Assembly: GCA_023421245.1 (NCBI GenBank)
Contig: JAEZTV010000030.1
Coordinates: 36,227-100,226, forward strand
Reading direction: 5' to 3'
Origin: Bacillota bacterium
GTDB taxonomy: Bacteria; Bacillota; Clostridia; Oscillospirales; Ruminococcaceae
Length of the DNA: 64,000 bases
Positions 40,430 to 49,427 of this stretch are shown here, in pieces; position 1 is the first letter of the stretch; every line of letters starts with the position of its first letter. The translations under genes were made by a program, and so were the position numbers. A model generated the notes under the pieces. The model did not search any database. It was given only the letters and a program-made list of their open reading frames with translations, and was not told the origin of the DNA.

Positions 40430-41080
40430 TTACAGCTTTAACTCCCATTTACTGTGTGCAAGCATCTCTTCGTCCAGATGCGAAGCATCGTTAAGGCTTG
40501 CCACAAACGGCTGCAGACTTTTCGTAAAGCGGATGTGCGACACGCCGGTATTGTAGCAGATGGGTGCCCTTTTGACGCCCTGCTGCCCGTACCCCAACGC
40601 ATATGACAGATAGTTTTGCAGCGCACAGCCGTGCGATACCACCACAATCCGCTTACCCTCATTCTGTGTAACAATTCGTTCGACGGCAGCGGTCATACGC
40701 TCATATACCTGCTGCATGCTCTCGCCGCCCGGCATGGCAAACAGCTCGGGAGCATTCATAAACCGTGCAATCTCCTCCGGATACTTTTCATATACCTCCG
40801 AAAACGGTATTCCTTCCAGATCGCCCGCATCAATTTCGATTAGCCCGGCATCAATAATAATCTCCCTGCCATGGGCGCGGTTGATGGCCGCCGCAGTTTT
40901 TCTGGCACGGATTAAGGGGCTTGAATAAATGACGTCAACCGGTGTCTCCGCAAAGCGGTTTGACAGCTGTTCCAGCTGCAACTCCCCCTCCGGCGAGAGG
41001 TCGGCATCGGTAAGCCCTTGAAAGGCCAGTTGCTTATTTCCGGCGGTCTGTGCGTGGCGCACAAGATATAGTTCGGTCAT
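40430..41080 (-). CDS. Histidine phosphatase family protein (phosphoglycerate mutase-like)
   Basis: A 216-residue phosphatase with the catalytic LYLVRHAQTAGN at the N-terminus, YSSPLIRARKTA, the acid residue in DAGDLEGIPF, and the second histidine in VVVSHGCALQNYL. The lack of mutase-specific insertions suggests a phosphatase for small phosphate esters (GpmB/CobC-like), substrate unknown. TGGAGG precedes ATG 41080. It begins 44 bases after pyrD with no terminator between, so it appears to be the last gene of the pyr operon and may act on a nucleotide-related substrate. Confidence 0.88.
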   Translation of the reverse strand: MTELYLVRHAQTAGNKQLAFQGLTDADLSPEGELQLEQLSNRFAETPVDVIYSSPLIRARKTAAAINRAHGREIIIDAGLIEIDAGDLEGIPFSEVYEKYPEEIARFMNAPELFAMPGGESMQQVYERMTAAVERIVTQNEGKRIVVVSHGCALQNYLSYALGYGQQGVKRAPICYNTGVSHIRFTKSLQPFVASLNDASHLDEEMLAHSKWELKL

Positions 41081-41124
41081 GGTTTCCTCCATATCCATAC
41101 TTCATAGCGGTTATTGGGGCGGCG

Positions 41125-42036
41125 TCACCAAGGCTTGACCTGCCCTACTATCAAGTTTATATCGTCAAGCTCGTTATCGTCAAGGTATTTGTTCAAACCC
41201 TCCGTAATCTTAACAGGCGCGTACGCATCCGCGAACAGCGCGGTTCCCACCTGCACGGCGGATGCACCCGCCAGCATCATCTCCACAACATCCTGCCAGG
41301 TGCTGACACCGCCAAGTCCCACCACGGGGATCTTTATACAGCTTGCCACCTGCCATACCATGCGCAGCGCAACCGGAAACACCGCCGGCCCGCTTAATCC
41401 CCCGACGTTGTTTTTCAGAATCGGTCTGCGGCTGCCAATATCAATGCGCATGCCAAGTAGCGTGTTGATAAGTGATACCGCATCGGCTCCCTCCGCTTCC
41501 ACCGCCTGTGCAATCGCGGTAATATCGGTGACGTTCGGGGTTAGTTTTACCATCAGCGGCGTATGCTTTAATACAGGACGAACCGCGCGGACCACACTCG
41601 CGGCGCTGTCGCAGGACGTACCAAACGCCGCACCCCCCGCCTTGACATTCGGGCAGGAGATGTTGAGCTCAATCATATCAACAAGACCGTCCAAACGCTC
41701 ACAGATGGCTGTGTAGTCATCGAGTACGGCACCTGCCACATTGGCAATAAGCGCGGTGTCTTTGGTTTTAAGGTTTGGCAGCTCGTGCTGTAAAAAGTAT
41801 TCCGCCCCAGGGTTTTGCAGACCAACCGAGTTTAGCATACCCATCGGCGTCTCTGCTACACGCGGCGCAGGGTTGCCGTCGCGTTTTTTTAGGGTCATGC
41901 CCTTGAGCGATACACCGCCCCACACCGAAAGCGGATAGAGCGCCTCATACTCCCTGCCGAAGCCATAGGTTCCCGATGCCGCAATCAGCGGGTTTTTCAT
42001 CGCTACCCCTGCAATCGTAACCGCAAGACTACTCAT
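41125..42036 (-). CDS. pyrD: Dihydroorotate dehydrogenase B, catalytic subunit
   Basis: Oxidises dihydroorotate to orotate in UMP synthesis, passing electrons through PyrK to NAD+. The 303-residue class 1B enzyme shows NPLIAASGTYGFG, GVSLKGMTLK, GLQNPG, ELNISCPNVKAGG (catalytic Cys, as in class 1), VKLTPNVTDI and PVVGLGGVSTWQD for FMN binding. GGAGG precedes ATG 42036, which overlaps the pyrK end by 8 bases, so the two subunits are translationally coupled. Confidence 0.96.
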   Translation of the reverse strand: MSSLAVTIAGVAMKNPLIAASGTYGFGREYEALYPLSVWGGVSLKGMTLKKRDGNPAPRVAETPMGMLNSVGLQNPGAEYFLQHELPNLKTKDTALIANVAGAVLDDYTAICERLDGLVDMIELNISCPNVKAGGAAFGTSCDSAASVVRAVRPVLKHTPLMVKLTPNVTDITAIAQAVEAEGADAVSLINTLLGMRIDIGSRRPILKNNVGGLSGPAVFPVALRMVWQVASCIKIPVVGLGGVSTWQDVVEMMLAGASAVQVGTALFADAYAPVKITEGLNKYLDDNELDDINLIVGQVKPW

Positions 42037-42805
42037 CAAACACGACCTCCTCCGCCTCAAATACCGGTCCGTTTTTACATACATGCAGCATCCGCTGCTC
42101 GCCGTTTTTCTTGGTTTTACACGCGCAGCCGAGGCACGCGCCGACACCGCACGCCATACGCTCTTCAAGCGAAAGCTGACACCGCACGCCGTACTGTGCC
42201 GCTATCTGCCCGACCGCCTTCAGCATTGGGCGGGGACCGCAGGCATAGATAATGTCGGGCTTGCTGCGCCGCACCTCTTGTAAGATAACAGGTGTAACAA
42301 ACCCTCGCTCCCCCACACTGCCATCCTCGGTACACACAAAAACCTGTGCCCCTGCCTGCGCAAAGTCCTGCTGCAGGATAACCGATTCCGCATTTTTAAA
42401 CCCGAGAACGGCACGGCTGTTTGCACCGTAGTGTTTTGCTGCCTCAAGCAGCGGCGGCACACCGATGCCCCCGCCGACAACAAGCGCCGATTGACCGCTG
42501 TCAAGCAGCGTAAAGCCGTTGCCCAACGGCGCCAGCAGGTTGACGGTTTGACCCGCCGAAAACCCCGCGAGCACCGCGGTTCCCGCGCCGCGGATGTCAA
42601 ACACCAGACGGATACATCCCGCTTCGCGCAATACCTCGCAGATAGAAATTGGTCTGCGCAGCATAAAACCTGGAATCTGCACATGCGCAAACTGTCCGGC
42701 GTGCGCGATCTCGGCAATTTCTTTGCATTGAACCACAAAGCTGTAGGTTGTTTTGGCAATCTGCCGGCACGATGCAAGCTCATAGTCACCCTGCATATAG
42801 TTCAT
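42029..42805 (-). CDS. pyrK: Dihydroorotate dehydrogenase B, electron transfer subunit
   Basis: A 258-residue FAD and [2Fe-2S] protein of the ferredoxin-reductase family that links PyrD to NAD+. Seen are the FAD-binding MLRRPISICE, NAD-binding ALVVGGGIGVPPL and IYACGPRPML, and the cluster ligands CGVGACLGCACK with a fourth cysteine in MLHVCKNGPVF. GGGAG lies 9 bases before ATG 42805. It follows carB by about 73 bases and overlaps pyrD. Confidence 0.96.
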   Translation of the reverse strand: MNYMQGDYELASCRQIAKTTYSFVVQCKEIAEIAHAGQFAHVQIPGFMLRRPISICEVLREAGCIRLVFDIRGAGTAVLAGFSAGQTVNLLAPLGNGFTLLDSGQSALVVGGGIGVPPLLEAAKHYGANSRAVLGFKNAESVILQQDFAQAGAQVFVCTEDGSVGERGFVTPVILQEVRRSKPDIIYACGPRPMLKAVGQIAAQYGVRCQLSLEERMACGVGACLGCACKTKKNGEQRMLHVCKNGPVFEAEEVVFDE

Positions 42806-42878
42806 GGACCTGTACTCCCTTTCCGCAAAAAGCGGGCGGGACAAATTAGCCCGTCCGCCGAAACTTTTTGCTTTGCCG

Positions 42879-45800
42879 TTAAATCTTTGTAATGTTCACA
42901 AGCTCGACATCATTGATGGTGCTCTCCATCTCCAAACAATCCAGCAGCGCACGCGCGGTATCGATAGAGGTCAGACACGCAATCGAGCGTTCCACCGCCT
43001 TGCGGCGCAGCTTTACCCCTTCGTTCTGCGGCTTTCTACCCTTGGCAGAGGTTGACATAACATAGTCTATCTTGCCGCTCTCCAACAGCGAGATTACATT
43101 GGGCTTATCTTCGCCCGCCCGGCGCACCGAGTTTGCCGCAATCATGTTTTGGTTGAGCTTAAGTGCGGTGCCCGCGGTAGCATAGATATCAAACCCCAGC
43201 TGCGCAAAGCGGTCGGCCACCGAGATGACCTCCTCCTTGTCGCTGTCGCGCACCGAGATAAGCACGCCGCCTTTATCTTTCATGTGATAGCCCGCCGCCA
43301 CAAGCCCCTTAAGCAGTGCGTGCTCAAACGTTTTGGCAATGCCCAGCACCTCGCCGGTGCTCTTCATTTCGGGGCCGAGATGCACGTCTACATCGTGCAG
43401 TTTTTCAAAGCTGAATACCGGAACCTTTACCGCGATGTAATCCGCCGGACAATACAGACCCGTGCCAAGGTTAAAATCCGCAAGGCGTGCGCCGAGCATA
43501 ATCTTGGTTGCCATATCCACCATCGAAACACCCGTTACCTTGCTGATGTACGGCACGGTACGCGACGAACGGGGGTTTACCTCAATGACATACACCATAT
43601 CGTTGTACACGACATACTGGATGTTTACAAGGCCGACAACCTTAAGCTCCCGCGCAAGGCGCCCGGTATAGTCGATAATGGTTCGTTTAATGCGTGAGGA
43701 AAGGTTCTGGCAAGGGTACACCGAGATCGAGTCGCCCGAATGTACACCCGCGCGCTCAATGTGCTCCATAATGCCCGGGATGAGAAAGTCCTCGCCGTCA
43801 CAGATGGCGTCTACCTCAACCTCGGTACCCATCATATACTTGTCGATAAGCACAGGGTTTTCAAGCCTTGTGGCAGTGATGATGTCCATGTATTCGAGGA
43901 CGTCCTTCTCGCCATATGCAATAATCATGTTCTGGCCGCCCAAAACGTAGGAGGGGCGCAGCAGCACGGGGTAGCCGAGCTTGCGCGCAGCTTCGGCGGC
44001 ATCCTCGGTGGTGTACACCGTGGTACCGCGCGGGCGCGGGATGCGGCAGCGTTCAAGCAGCGCGTCAAACCGCTCTCTGTCCTCGGCGGCGTCGATGCTG
44101 TCGGCACTGGTGCCGAGTATCGTTACCCCTAACTCCTTGAGGTATTTTGTCAGCTTAATGGCAGTCTGCCCGCCAAACTGCACCACAACCGCCCACGGTT
44201 TCTCGGTCTCGATAACCGAGCGCACATCCTCGGGGGTAAGCGGGTCAAAGTATAGACGGTCTGCGGTATCAAAGTCGGTGGATACCGTTTCGGGGTTGTT
44301 ATTGATGATAACTGCCTCGTATCCTGCCTCCTTAAGCGACCATACACAGTGCACCGAGCAGTAGTCAAATTCAATTCCCTGCCCAATTCGAATGGGGCCG
44401 GAACCAAACACAATCACCTTCTTCTTTTCGGTGGGGTTTGCATTGATAAACTCCGCCGCTTCGTTCTCCTCGTCATAGGTGGAATAGAAGTAGGGCGTAT
44501 CGGCGGAAAACTCCGCAGCGCAGGTATCTACCATCTTATAAGAAGCATAGCGGGGTTTTGCAATCTCCTGCCCCGAAATCCGTGCAATAGTTGCATCAAG
44601 GTAGCCAAGCTTTTTCGCTTTTAGGTAAACCTCGTCGGTAAGCGTGTTCGCCGCAAGGTATGCTTCGAAATCCGTCAAATTTTTAAGCTTTTGTAAAAAC
44701 CAGTAGTCTACCATCGTGGTTTCGTGCAGCCAGTCGATATCCATTCCGCGGCCGATTGCCTCAAACAGCACAAACAGGCGCTCATCATCGCAGTGGGTAA
44801 CAAGCTCGGCAATCTCCGAGTCGGTCTTGCCCGCAAGCTTTGGCAGATTAAGAGTATCAAGTCCCAGCTCAATGGAGCGAACCGCCTTCATAATCGCCTG
44901 CTCAAAATTAACACCAATGCTCATTACCTCGCCCGTGGCCTTCATCTGGGTGCCAAGGGTTCGCTCTGCATAAACAAACTTATCAAACGGCCATCTTGGG
45001 AACTTCGCAACAATATAGTCAATAGCCGGCTCAAAGCAGGCATAGGTTTTACCGGTTACCTCGTTCTTAATCTCGTCGAGCGTATAGCCGATGGCTATCT
45101 TCGAGGCAACCTTCGCTATGGGATAGCCTGTTGCTTTGGAGGCAAGCGCCGACGAGCGCGACACACGGGGGTTTACCTCAATCACCGCATACTCAAAGCT
45201 CTGGGGGTGCATTGCAAACTGGCAGTTGCATCCGCCCTCAACCTTAAGCGCGGAGACGATATTCAAAGATGCTGTACGCAGCATCTGGTATTCCTTATCG
45301 GCAAGGGTTTGCGCGGGCGCTACTACAATCGAATCGCCGGTGTGTACACCCACGGGGTCGAAGTTTTCCATTGAGCAGACGGTGATGACGTTATCCTTGC
45401 TGTCGCGTATTACCTCAAACTCGATCTCCTTCCAGCCCGAGATACACTTTTCTATTAATACCTGTGTGATGGGGGAAAGGCGCAGGCCGTTGGTGGCAAT
45501 CTCAAACAACTGCTCCTTGTCCTGCGCAATGCCACCGCCAGAGCCGCCCAATGTAAAGGCGGGGCGCACGATAACCGGGTAGCCAATCTCCTCGGCAAAC
45601 GCAAGCGAGCCTTCTACCGTAGTCTCCACACGGGAGGGGATGACCGGTTCGCCGATGGCAAGCATGGTATCCTTAAACGCCTGTCGATCCTCCGCCTTGT
45701 GAATGGTTTCGGGGTTTGCACCCAGCAGCTTTACACCCTGCTCGTCCAAAAAGCCCTCTTTGGCAAGCTGCATTGAAAGGGTAAGGCCCGTTTGCCCGCC

Positions 45801-46070
45801 AAGTGTTGACAGGAGACTATCCGGCCGCTCAAGCTTAATGATGCGTTTTACCACATCAAGAGTGAGCGGCTCTACATATATCTTATCGGCCATCACCTTG
45901 TCGGTCATAATGGTTGCAGGATTTGAGTTGATGAGCACAACCTCAAGCCCCTCCGACCTTAGCGCGCGGCACGCCTGTGTACCCGCATAGTCGAACTCGG
46001 CAGCCTGCCCAATGACAATTGGCCCCGAGCCGATGACCAGTACTTTTTTGATGTCTTCGCGTCTTGGCAT
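42879..46070 (-). CDS. carB: Carbamoyl phosphate synthase, large subunit
   Basis: Makes carbamoyl phosphate from bicarbonate, ATP and ammonia delivered by CarA. The 1063 residues contain two ATP-grasp halves, each starting with a Rossmann-type GSGPI-I-GQ-EFDY segment (VIGSGPIVIGQAAEFDYAG near 11; VFGSGPIRIGQGIEFDY near 556). A C-terminal MGS-like allosteric domain follows (VISVADRFAQLGFDIYATAGTA). Its ATG lies 2 bases after the carA stop. The position in the pyr cluster points to control by pyrimidines. Confidence 0.98.
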   Translation of the reverse strand: MPRREDIKKVLVIGSGPIVIGQAAEFDYAGTQACRALRSEGLEVVLINSNPATIMTDKVMADKIYVEPLTLDVVKRIIKLERPDSLLSTLGGQTGLTLSMQLAKEGFLDEQGVKLLGANPETIHKAEDRQAFKDTMLAIGEPVIPSRVETTVEGSLAFAEEIGYPVIVRPAFTLGGSGGGIAQDKEQLFEIATNGLRLSPITQVLIEKCISGWKEIEFEVIRDSKDNVITVCSMENFDPVGVHTGDSIVVAPAQTLADKEYQMLRTASLNIVSALKVEGGCNCQFAMHPQSFEYAVIEVNPRVSRSSALASKATGYPIAKVASKIAIGYTLDEIKNEVTGKTYACFEPAIDYIVAKFPRWPFDKFVYAERTLGTQMKATGEVMSIGVNFEQAIMKAVRSIELGLDTLNLPKLAGKTDSEIAELVTHCDDERLFVLFEAIGRGMDIDWLHETTMVDYWFLQKLKNLTDFEAYLAANTLTDEVYLKAKKLGYLDATIARISGQEIAKPRYASYKMVDTCAAEFSADTPYFYSTYDEENEAAEFINANPTEKKKVIVFGSGPIRIGQGIEFDYCSVHCVWSLKEAGYEAVIINNNPETVSTDFDTADRLYFDPLTPEDVRSVIETEKPWAVVVQFGGQTAIKLTKYLKELGVTILGTSADSIDAAEDRERFDALLERCRIPRPRGTTVYTTEDAAEAARKLGYPVLLRPSYVLGGQNMIIAYGEKDVLEYMDIITATRLENPVLIDKYMMGTEVEVDAICDGEDFLIPGIMEHIERAGVHSGDSISVYPCQNLSSRIKRTIIDYTGRLARELKVVGLVNIQYVVYNDMVYVIEVNPRSSRTVPYISKVTGVSMVDMATKIMLGARLADFNLGTGLYCPADYIAVKVPVFSFEKLHDVDVHLGPEMKSTGEVLGIAKTFEHALLKGLVAAGYHMKDKGGVLISVRDSDKEEVISVADRFAQLGFDIYATAGTALKLNQNMIAANSVRRAGEDKPNVISLLESGKIDYVMSTSAKGRKPQNEGVKLRRKAVERSIACLTSIDTARALLDCLEMESTINDVELVNITKI

Positions 46071-46072
46071 AC

Positions 46073-47173
46073 CTACCTTGCCTCCTTCATCAAATCAATA
46101 AACCGGTCAAAGAGATACGAGGTATCGTTGGGACCGCTGCATGCTTCGGGATGGAACTGCACCGTAAACGCACGGGCATTTTTGTAAGAAACGCCTTCGC
46201 AGGTATTGTCGTTTACATTGATATGACTGACGGTACCGACAGCGGGATCGATGCTGTCGTTTTCCACCACATAACCGTGATTTTGGCTGGTGATGAATGT
46301 TCTGTCTATACTTAGATCCTTCACCGGCTGATTGCCGCCGCGATGACCATATTTCAGCTTTGTGGTTGTACCGCCTTGTGCGAGCGCTAAAAGCTGATGC
46401 CCCAAACAGATGCCGAAGATTGGCACACCCGATGATACAAGCTCCCTTAGCGTTTTAAGGATTGCGGTGTTCTCGGCAGGGTTACCCGGGCCGTTGCTGA
46501 GCATAATGCCGTCAGGCTTATAAGAAAGTACCTGCGCGGCAGTGGTGTGCGCGGGAACAGCTGTAACATCACAGCCGCGCTTGCGCAGCGAGTTTAGGAT
46601 GTTGACCTTAAAGCCAAAGTCCAGCATCACCACGTGAAAGCTGTGCGCATCGCTCGGGTAATGCCCCGGCGCGCTGCAGGTAACCTGTGCAACGGCATCA
46701 TTAATGGTATAGGCCACAATCTGTGCAAGGAGCTGTTGTTTGTTTGCCGTGACATCCTCGCAGGTTATCATGCCGTTCATCACGCCGCATTCACGTATTT
46801 TACGGGTGAGCGCACGAGTATCCACACCGTGGATGCCAACGACGCCCTGCTCCTTTAAGTATTCATCCACCGTCTTTTCACACCGGAAGTTCGAGGGATG
46901 CTCGCACCACTCGCGTACAATATAGCCCTTTACCCATGCACGTTCACTCTCGCCGTCAAGGCTGTTGATGCCATAGTTGCCGATTAGCGGATAGGTCTGT
47001 GTTAAAATCTGCCCGTAATAGCTTGGGTCGGTAAGCATCTCCTGATAGCCCGTCATACCCGTGGCAAATACAATCTCGCCAATTGTTGTTCCCGCCGCGC
47101 CAAAGCTCTCACCAGTAAACACCGTGCCGTCCGCGAGCAAAATATACGCCTTTTGCGGTTTGCCTGTCATCAT
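46073..47173 (-). CDS. carA: Carbamoyl phosphate synthase, small (glutaminase) subunit
   Basis: Hydrolyses glutamine and channels ammonia to CarB. The 366-residue protein has the N-terminal CPSase domain (LADGTVFTGESFGA, TGMTGYQEMLTDPSYYGQI) and a class I glutamine amidotransferase domain with the nucleophile Cys in PIFGICLGHQLLA, plus HGYVV and the catalytic VQFHPEACSGPNDT. GGGATGG lies 6 bases before ATG 47173. It lies between pyrF and carB. Confidence 0.97.
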   Translation of the reverse strand: MMTGKPQKAYILLADGTVFTGESFGAAGTTIGEIVFATGMTGYQEMLTDPSYYGQILTQTYPLIGNYGINSLDGESERAWVKGYIVREWCEHPSNFRCEKTVDEYLKEQGVVGIHGVDTRALTRKIRECGVMNGMITCEDVTANKQQLLAQIVAYTINDAVAQVTCSAPGHYPSDAHSFHVVMLDFGFKVNILNSLRKRGCDVTAVPAHTTAAQVLSYKPDGIMLSNGPGNPAENTAILKTLRELVSSGVPIFGICLGHQLLALAQGGTTTKLKYGHRGGNQPVKDLSIDRTFITSQNHGYVVENDSIDPAVGTVSHINVNDNTCEGVSYKNARAFTVQFHPEACSGPNDTSYLFDRFIDLMKEAR

Positions 47174-47254
47174 ATATGACCATCCCTTTCCTTGCAATCC
47201 CTGCTGCTGCGATTTGTCTTTCCCTTGTGTCGTATCCCCCGTTACGCCTTGATG

Positions 47255-48172
47255 TCAGCCGCGGTAATTATTGATTTCATCGCGCATACGCAGCGCTTCC
47301 TGTCTTGCGGCCTGTGCATAATCATGTCCATCAAATCCGCCCTTTTGCCATGCGCACATAATCGCGCGTGAGGAGTTGACGATGGCGCCCAGTCCGTTTT
47401 TATCAAACGCACGGGCTACATCCTTTGCCGCACCGCCCTGTGCGCCGTATCCGGGCACCAGAAAAAAGGTTTCGGGCAAAGCCTTGCGCAGTGTACCGAG
47501 CTGCTCGGGGTAGGTTGCCCCCACCACCGCGCCCACCGCGCTGTAGCCAAGACGCCCCTGTGTGCCCTCTCCCCATTTTGCGCAGAGCGCGCCCATCGTT
47601 TCGAACACTGTTTTGCCGCCAAGCATTTTATCTTGAAGCTCACCCGACGAGGGGTTGGAGGTCTTAACCAAAACGAAGATGCCCTTTTGGGTATCCCCAC
47701 ACTGCTGGAGCAGCGGCGCAATGCCGTCGGTACCAAGGTAGCCGTTTACCGTCAGCGCGTCGCCGTCAAAGGCGGGAATGCTCTCCCCTTCCACCTCGGT
47801 TTTGCCAAGGTATGCGGCGGCATATGCATCCATGGTGGCACCGATATCGTTTCGCTTACCGTCCACCACAACATAAAGCCCCTTGCTTTTTGCATAGCGG
47901 ATTGTCTCGCTCAATGCACGCACGCCCTGCCAGCCGTACATCTCGTAGTATGCACACTGCGGCTTGATAGCGGGTACGATGTCGCACATCGCATCGATTA
48001 GGCCTTTGTTGAAGGCAAGCAGCGCTTGCGCGGCGCCTTCAAGCGTTTTGCCATACTGGTCGTATGCGCAGCTTTTCAGATGCGCGGGAATATACTCAAG
48101 CTTTGGGTCAAGCCCCAAGACGGTGACATTATCGGTATGCTCTATCTTTTCAATCAACGAATCAAACGACAT
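47255..48172 (-). CDS. pyrF: Orotidine 5'-phosphate decarboxylase (long type)
   Basis: Decarboxylates OMP to UMP, the last step of de novo UMP synthesis. The 305-residue protein is the longer OMP decarboxylase subtype, with VTVLGLDPKLEYIP near the N-terminus, catalytic Lys/Asp in VVVDGKRNDIGATMDAYA, LVKTSNPSSGELQD and VPGYGAQGG. It heads the pyrF-carA-carB-pyrK-pyrD run and has its own near-consensus promoter (48236-48264) distinct from pyrR. pyrB, pyrC and pyrE are not in this window. Confidence 0.96.
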   Translation of the reverse strand: MSFDSLIEKIEHTDNVTVLGLDPKLEYIPAHLKSCAYDQYGKTLEGAAQALLAFNKGLIDAMCDIVPAIKPQCAYYEMYGWQGVRALSETIRYAKSKGLYVVVDGKRNDIGATMDAYAAAYLGKTEVEGESIPAFDGDALTVNGYLGTDGIAPLLQQCGDTQKGIFVLVKTSNPSSGELQDKMLGGKTVFETMGALCAKWGEGTQGRLGYSAVGAVVGATYPEQLGTLRKALPETFFLVPGYGAQGGAAKDVARAFDKNGLGAIVNSSRAIMCAWQKGGFDGHDYAQAARQEALRMRDEINNYRG

Positions 48173-48235
48173 GTTATAACTCCCCTTTTTTACTGTCTGT
48201 TCACAGGCACACTACAGCGGGGTATGTTTTAAATA

Positions 48236-48264
48236 ATTATACATTGTAATGAATAATTATTCAA
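48236..48264 (-). promoter_or_regulatory. Promoter of the pyrF operon with a palindromic -35 region
   Basis: Minus strand TTGAAT (plus 48259-48264), 17-base spacer, TATAAT (plus 48236-48241). A perfect 14-base palindrome, TGAATAATTATTCA (48250-48263), covers the -35 and the upstream part of the spacer and could be an operator. No PyrR-type RNA site or terminator is seen in its short leader. Confidence 0.7.
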
Positions 48265-48304
48265 CATATTTTTATCTTCCCCGCGCAAAAACCATCTGTG
48301 CTTT

Positions 48305-48850
48305 TTATACTTCGTTTGTATAGATTGCCACACGGTCAATACCGTCCCGCTCCACTACCTGAACCTTAACCGTTTCTTCTCCCGAGGTGGGCAGGTTTTT
48401 GCCGATATAGTCGGGGCGGATAGGAAGCTCACGATGCCCGCGGTCAACCAGTACCGCAAGCTGGATGTTCTGCGGCCTGCCACGGCTCATAATGGCGTCA
48501 ATTGCTGCGCGCACACTGCGCCCGGTATATAGCACATCGTCCACGAGGATAATGCGCTTGCCCGTGAGTGAAAACGGAATCTGCGAACGGTCTCCTTCCG
48601 CCGGGCTACCACCTTGGCGATCATCGCGAAAGGGGGTGATATCAAGCAGGCCGACCTCAATCGTTCCCCCTTCAATCTGCCCGATACGCGCCGCGATGCG
48701 CGCGGCAAGCTCCGCCCCGCGCGACAGAATGCCCAGAATACACAGGTTGTGGGGGCCGCGGTTACGTTCCACAATCTCATACGAGATGCGGGTTATTGCG
48801 CGTGCTACCGCCTTGTCGTCCATAATCTCCGCCTTTTCTTTCATGGCCAT
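48305..48850 (-). CDS. pyrR: Bifunctional pyr operon attenuator / uracil phosphoribosyltransferase PyrR
   Basis: UMP-bound PyrR binds leader RNA and favours termination; the protein also has weak uracil phosphoribosyltransferase activity. The 181 residues have the type I PRTase PRPP loop RIILVDDVLYTGRSVRAA and an N-terminal region KAEIMDDKAVARAITRIS typical of PyrR, with LVDRGHRELPIRPDYIGKNLPTS. AGGAGG lies 9 bases before ATG 48850. Upstream lie a PyrR-binding loop and terminator, so it regulates its own transcript. Confidence 0.95.
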   Translation of the reverse strand: MAMKEKAEIMDDKAVARAITRISYEIVERNRGPHNLCILGILSRGAELAARIAARIGQIEGGTIEVGLLDITPFRDDRQGGSPAEGDRSQIPFSLTGKRIILVDDVLYTGRSVRAAIDAIMSRGRPQNIQLAVLVDRGHRELPIRPDYIGKNLPTSGEETVKVQVVERDGIDRVAIYTNEV

Positions 48851-48870
48851 TGCCGGTATCCTCCTTACAC

Positions 48871-48909
48871 AAAAAAAGACCAAACTGTCTGTGGTTTGAC
48901 AGTTTGGTC
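48871..48909 (-). terminator. pyr attenuator terminator in the pyrR leader
   Basis: A perfect 12-bp stem (48878-48889 with 48898-48909), 8-base loop and seven T on the minus strand, 20 bases before the pyrR start. Being in the leader, downstream of the PyrR site, it is the regulated terminator. Confidence 0.9.
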
Positions 48910-48961
48910 GCATACGCGTTCACAAATATCACCGGATTGCTCCGGCTATGGTGAATCCCAA

Positions 48962-48990
48962 CCGCCTTGTCAGCCTCACAGGACCAACTT
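48962..48990 (-). promoter_or_regulatory. PyrR-binding RNA loop (antiterminator region)
   Basis: On the minus strand the RNA reads GUCCUGUGAGGCUGACAAGG, matching the PyrR-binding consensus (A/G-UCC-N-G-N-GAGG-C/U-U, then AAGG). It lies about 30 bases after the promoter and upstream of the attenuator terminator. Confidence 0.88.
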
Positions 48991-49009
48991 AAAGGTTGCC
49001 TTTTGTAGT

Positions 49010-49038
49010 AGTATAGCGCATCGCGCGTGGTTTGTCCA
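49010..49038 (-). promoter_or_regulatory. Promoter of pyrR
   Basis: Minus strand TGGACA (plus 49033-49038), 17-base spacer, TATACT (plus 49010-49015). Confidence 0.78.
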
Positions 49039-49128
49039 GTGCCTGCGCGAAAAAACCCGATATCAGCGTTCCAGAGAAATATCCATCATTGATTAACGTT
49101 TATAGCAATAAAGCATAAATTAGTCAGG

Positions 49129-49404
49129 CTAAGCTTCCTTGTACCGAATCTCCTTGTCAATCAGTCCCTTGGCTCTGTTATAGTCTTTGTTTTTTACCCA
49201 GACGGTATACTGCTTCTCATGGTCCATATTAATCCCAAGGCTGCCGAACGCGCCTCGTTTAGAGCCGGTCCTTCCCCACCCAGCCGAATAATTTACGACC
49301 TTTTGTTTGTATTGTATGCCTGCGCTTAAGAGTACATCTTTCACCTGTTCCAGCTCTTCCAACGAGTACCCGATATAAACACTCTCGGAATTCAATATAA
49401 ACAC
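49129..49404 (-). CDS. Small DUF2007-like protein
   Basis: A 91-residue soluble protein resembling DUF2007-type putative signalling proteins: YIGYSLEELEQVKDVLLSAGI, then the second half-repeat QYTVWVKNKDYNRAKGLID, a ferredoxin-like beta-alpha-beta arrangement. A Gly/Arg/Ser-rich loop (GWGRTGSKRGAFG) separates the halves. AAGGAG lies 9 bases before GTG 49404. It follows the DUF6199-like lipoprotein gene by 23 bases. Function unknown. Confidence 0.65.
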   Translation of the reverse strand: MFILNSESVYIGYSLEELEQVKDVLLSAGIQYKQKVVNYSAGWGRTGSKRGAFGSLGINMDHEKQYTVWVKNKDYNRAKGLIDKEIRYKEA

Positions 49405-49427
49405 TGAAAGCCACTCCTTCCTTACCT

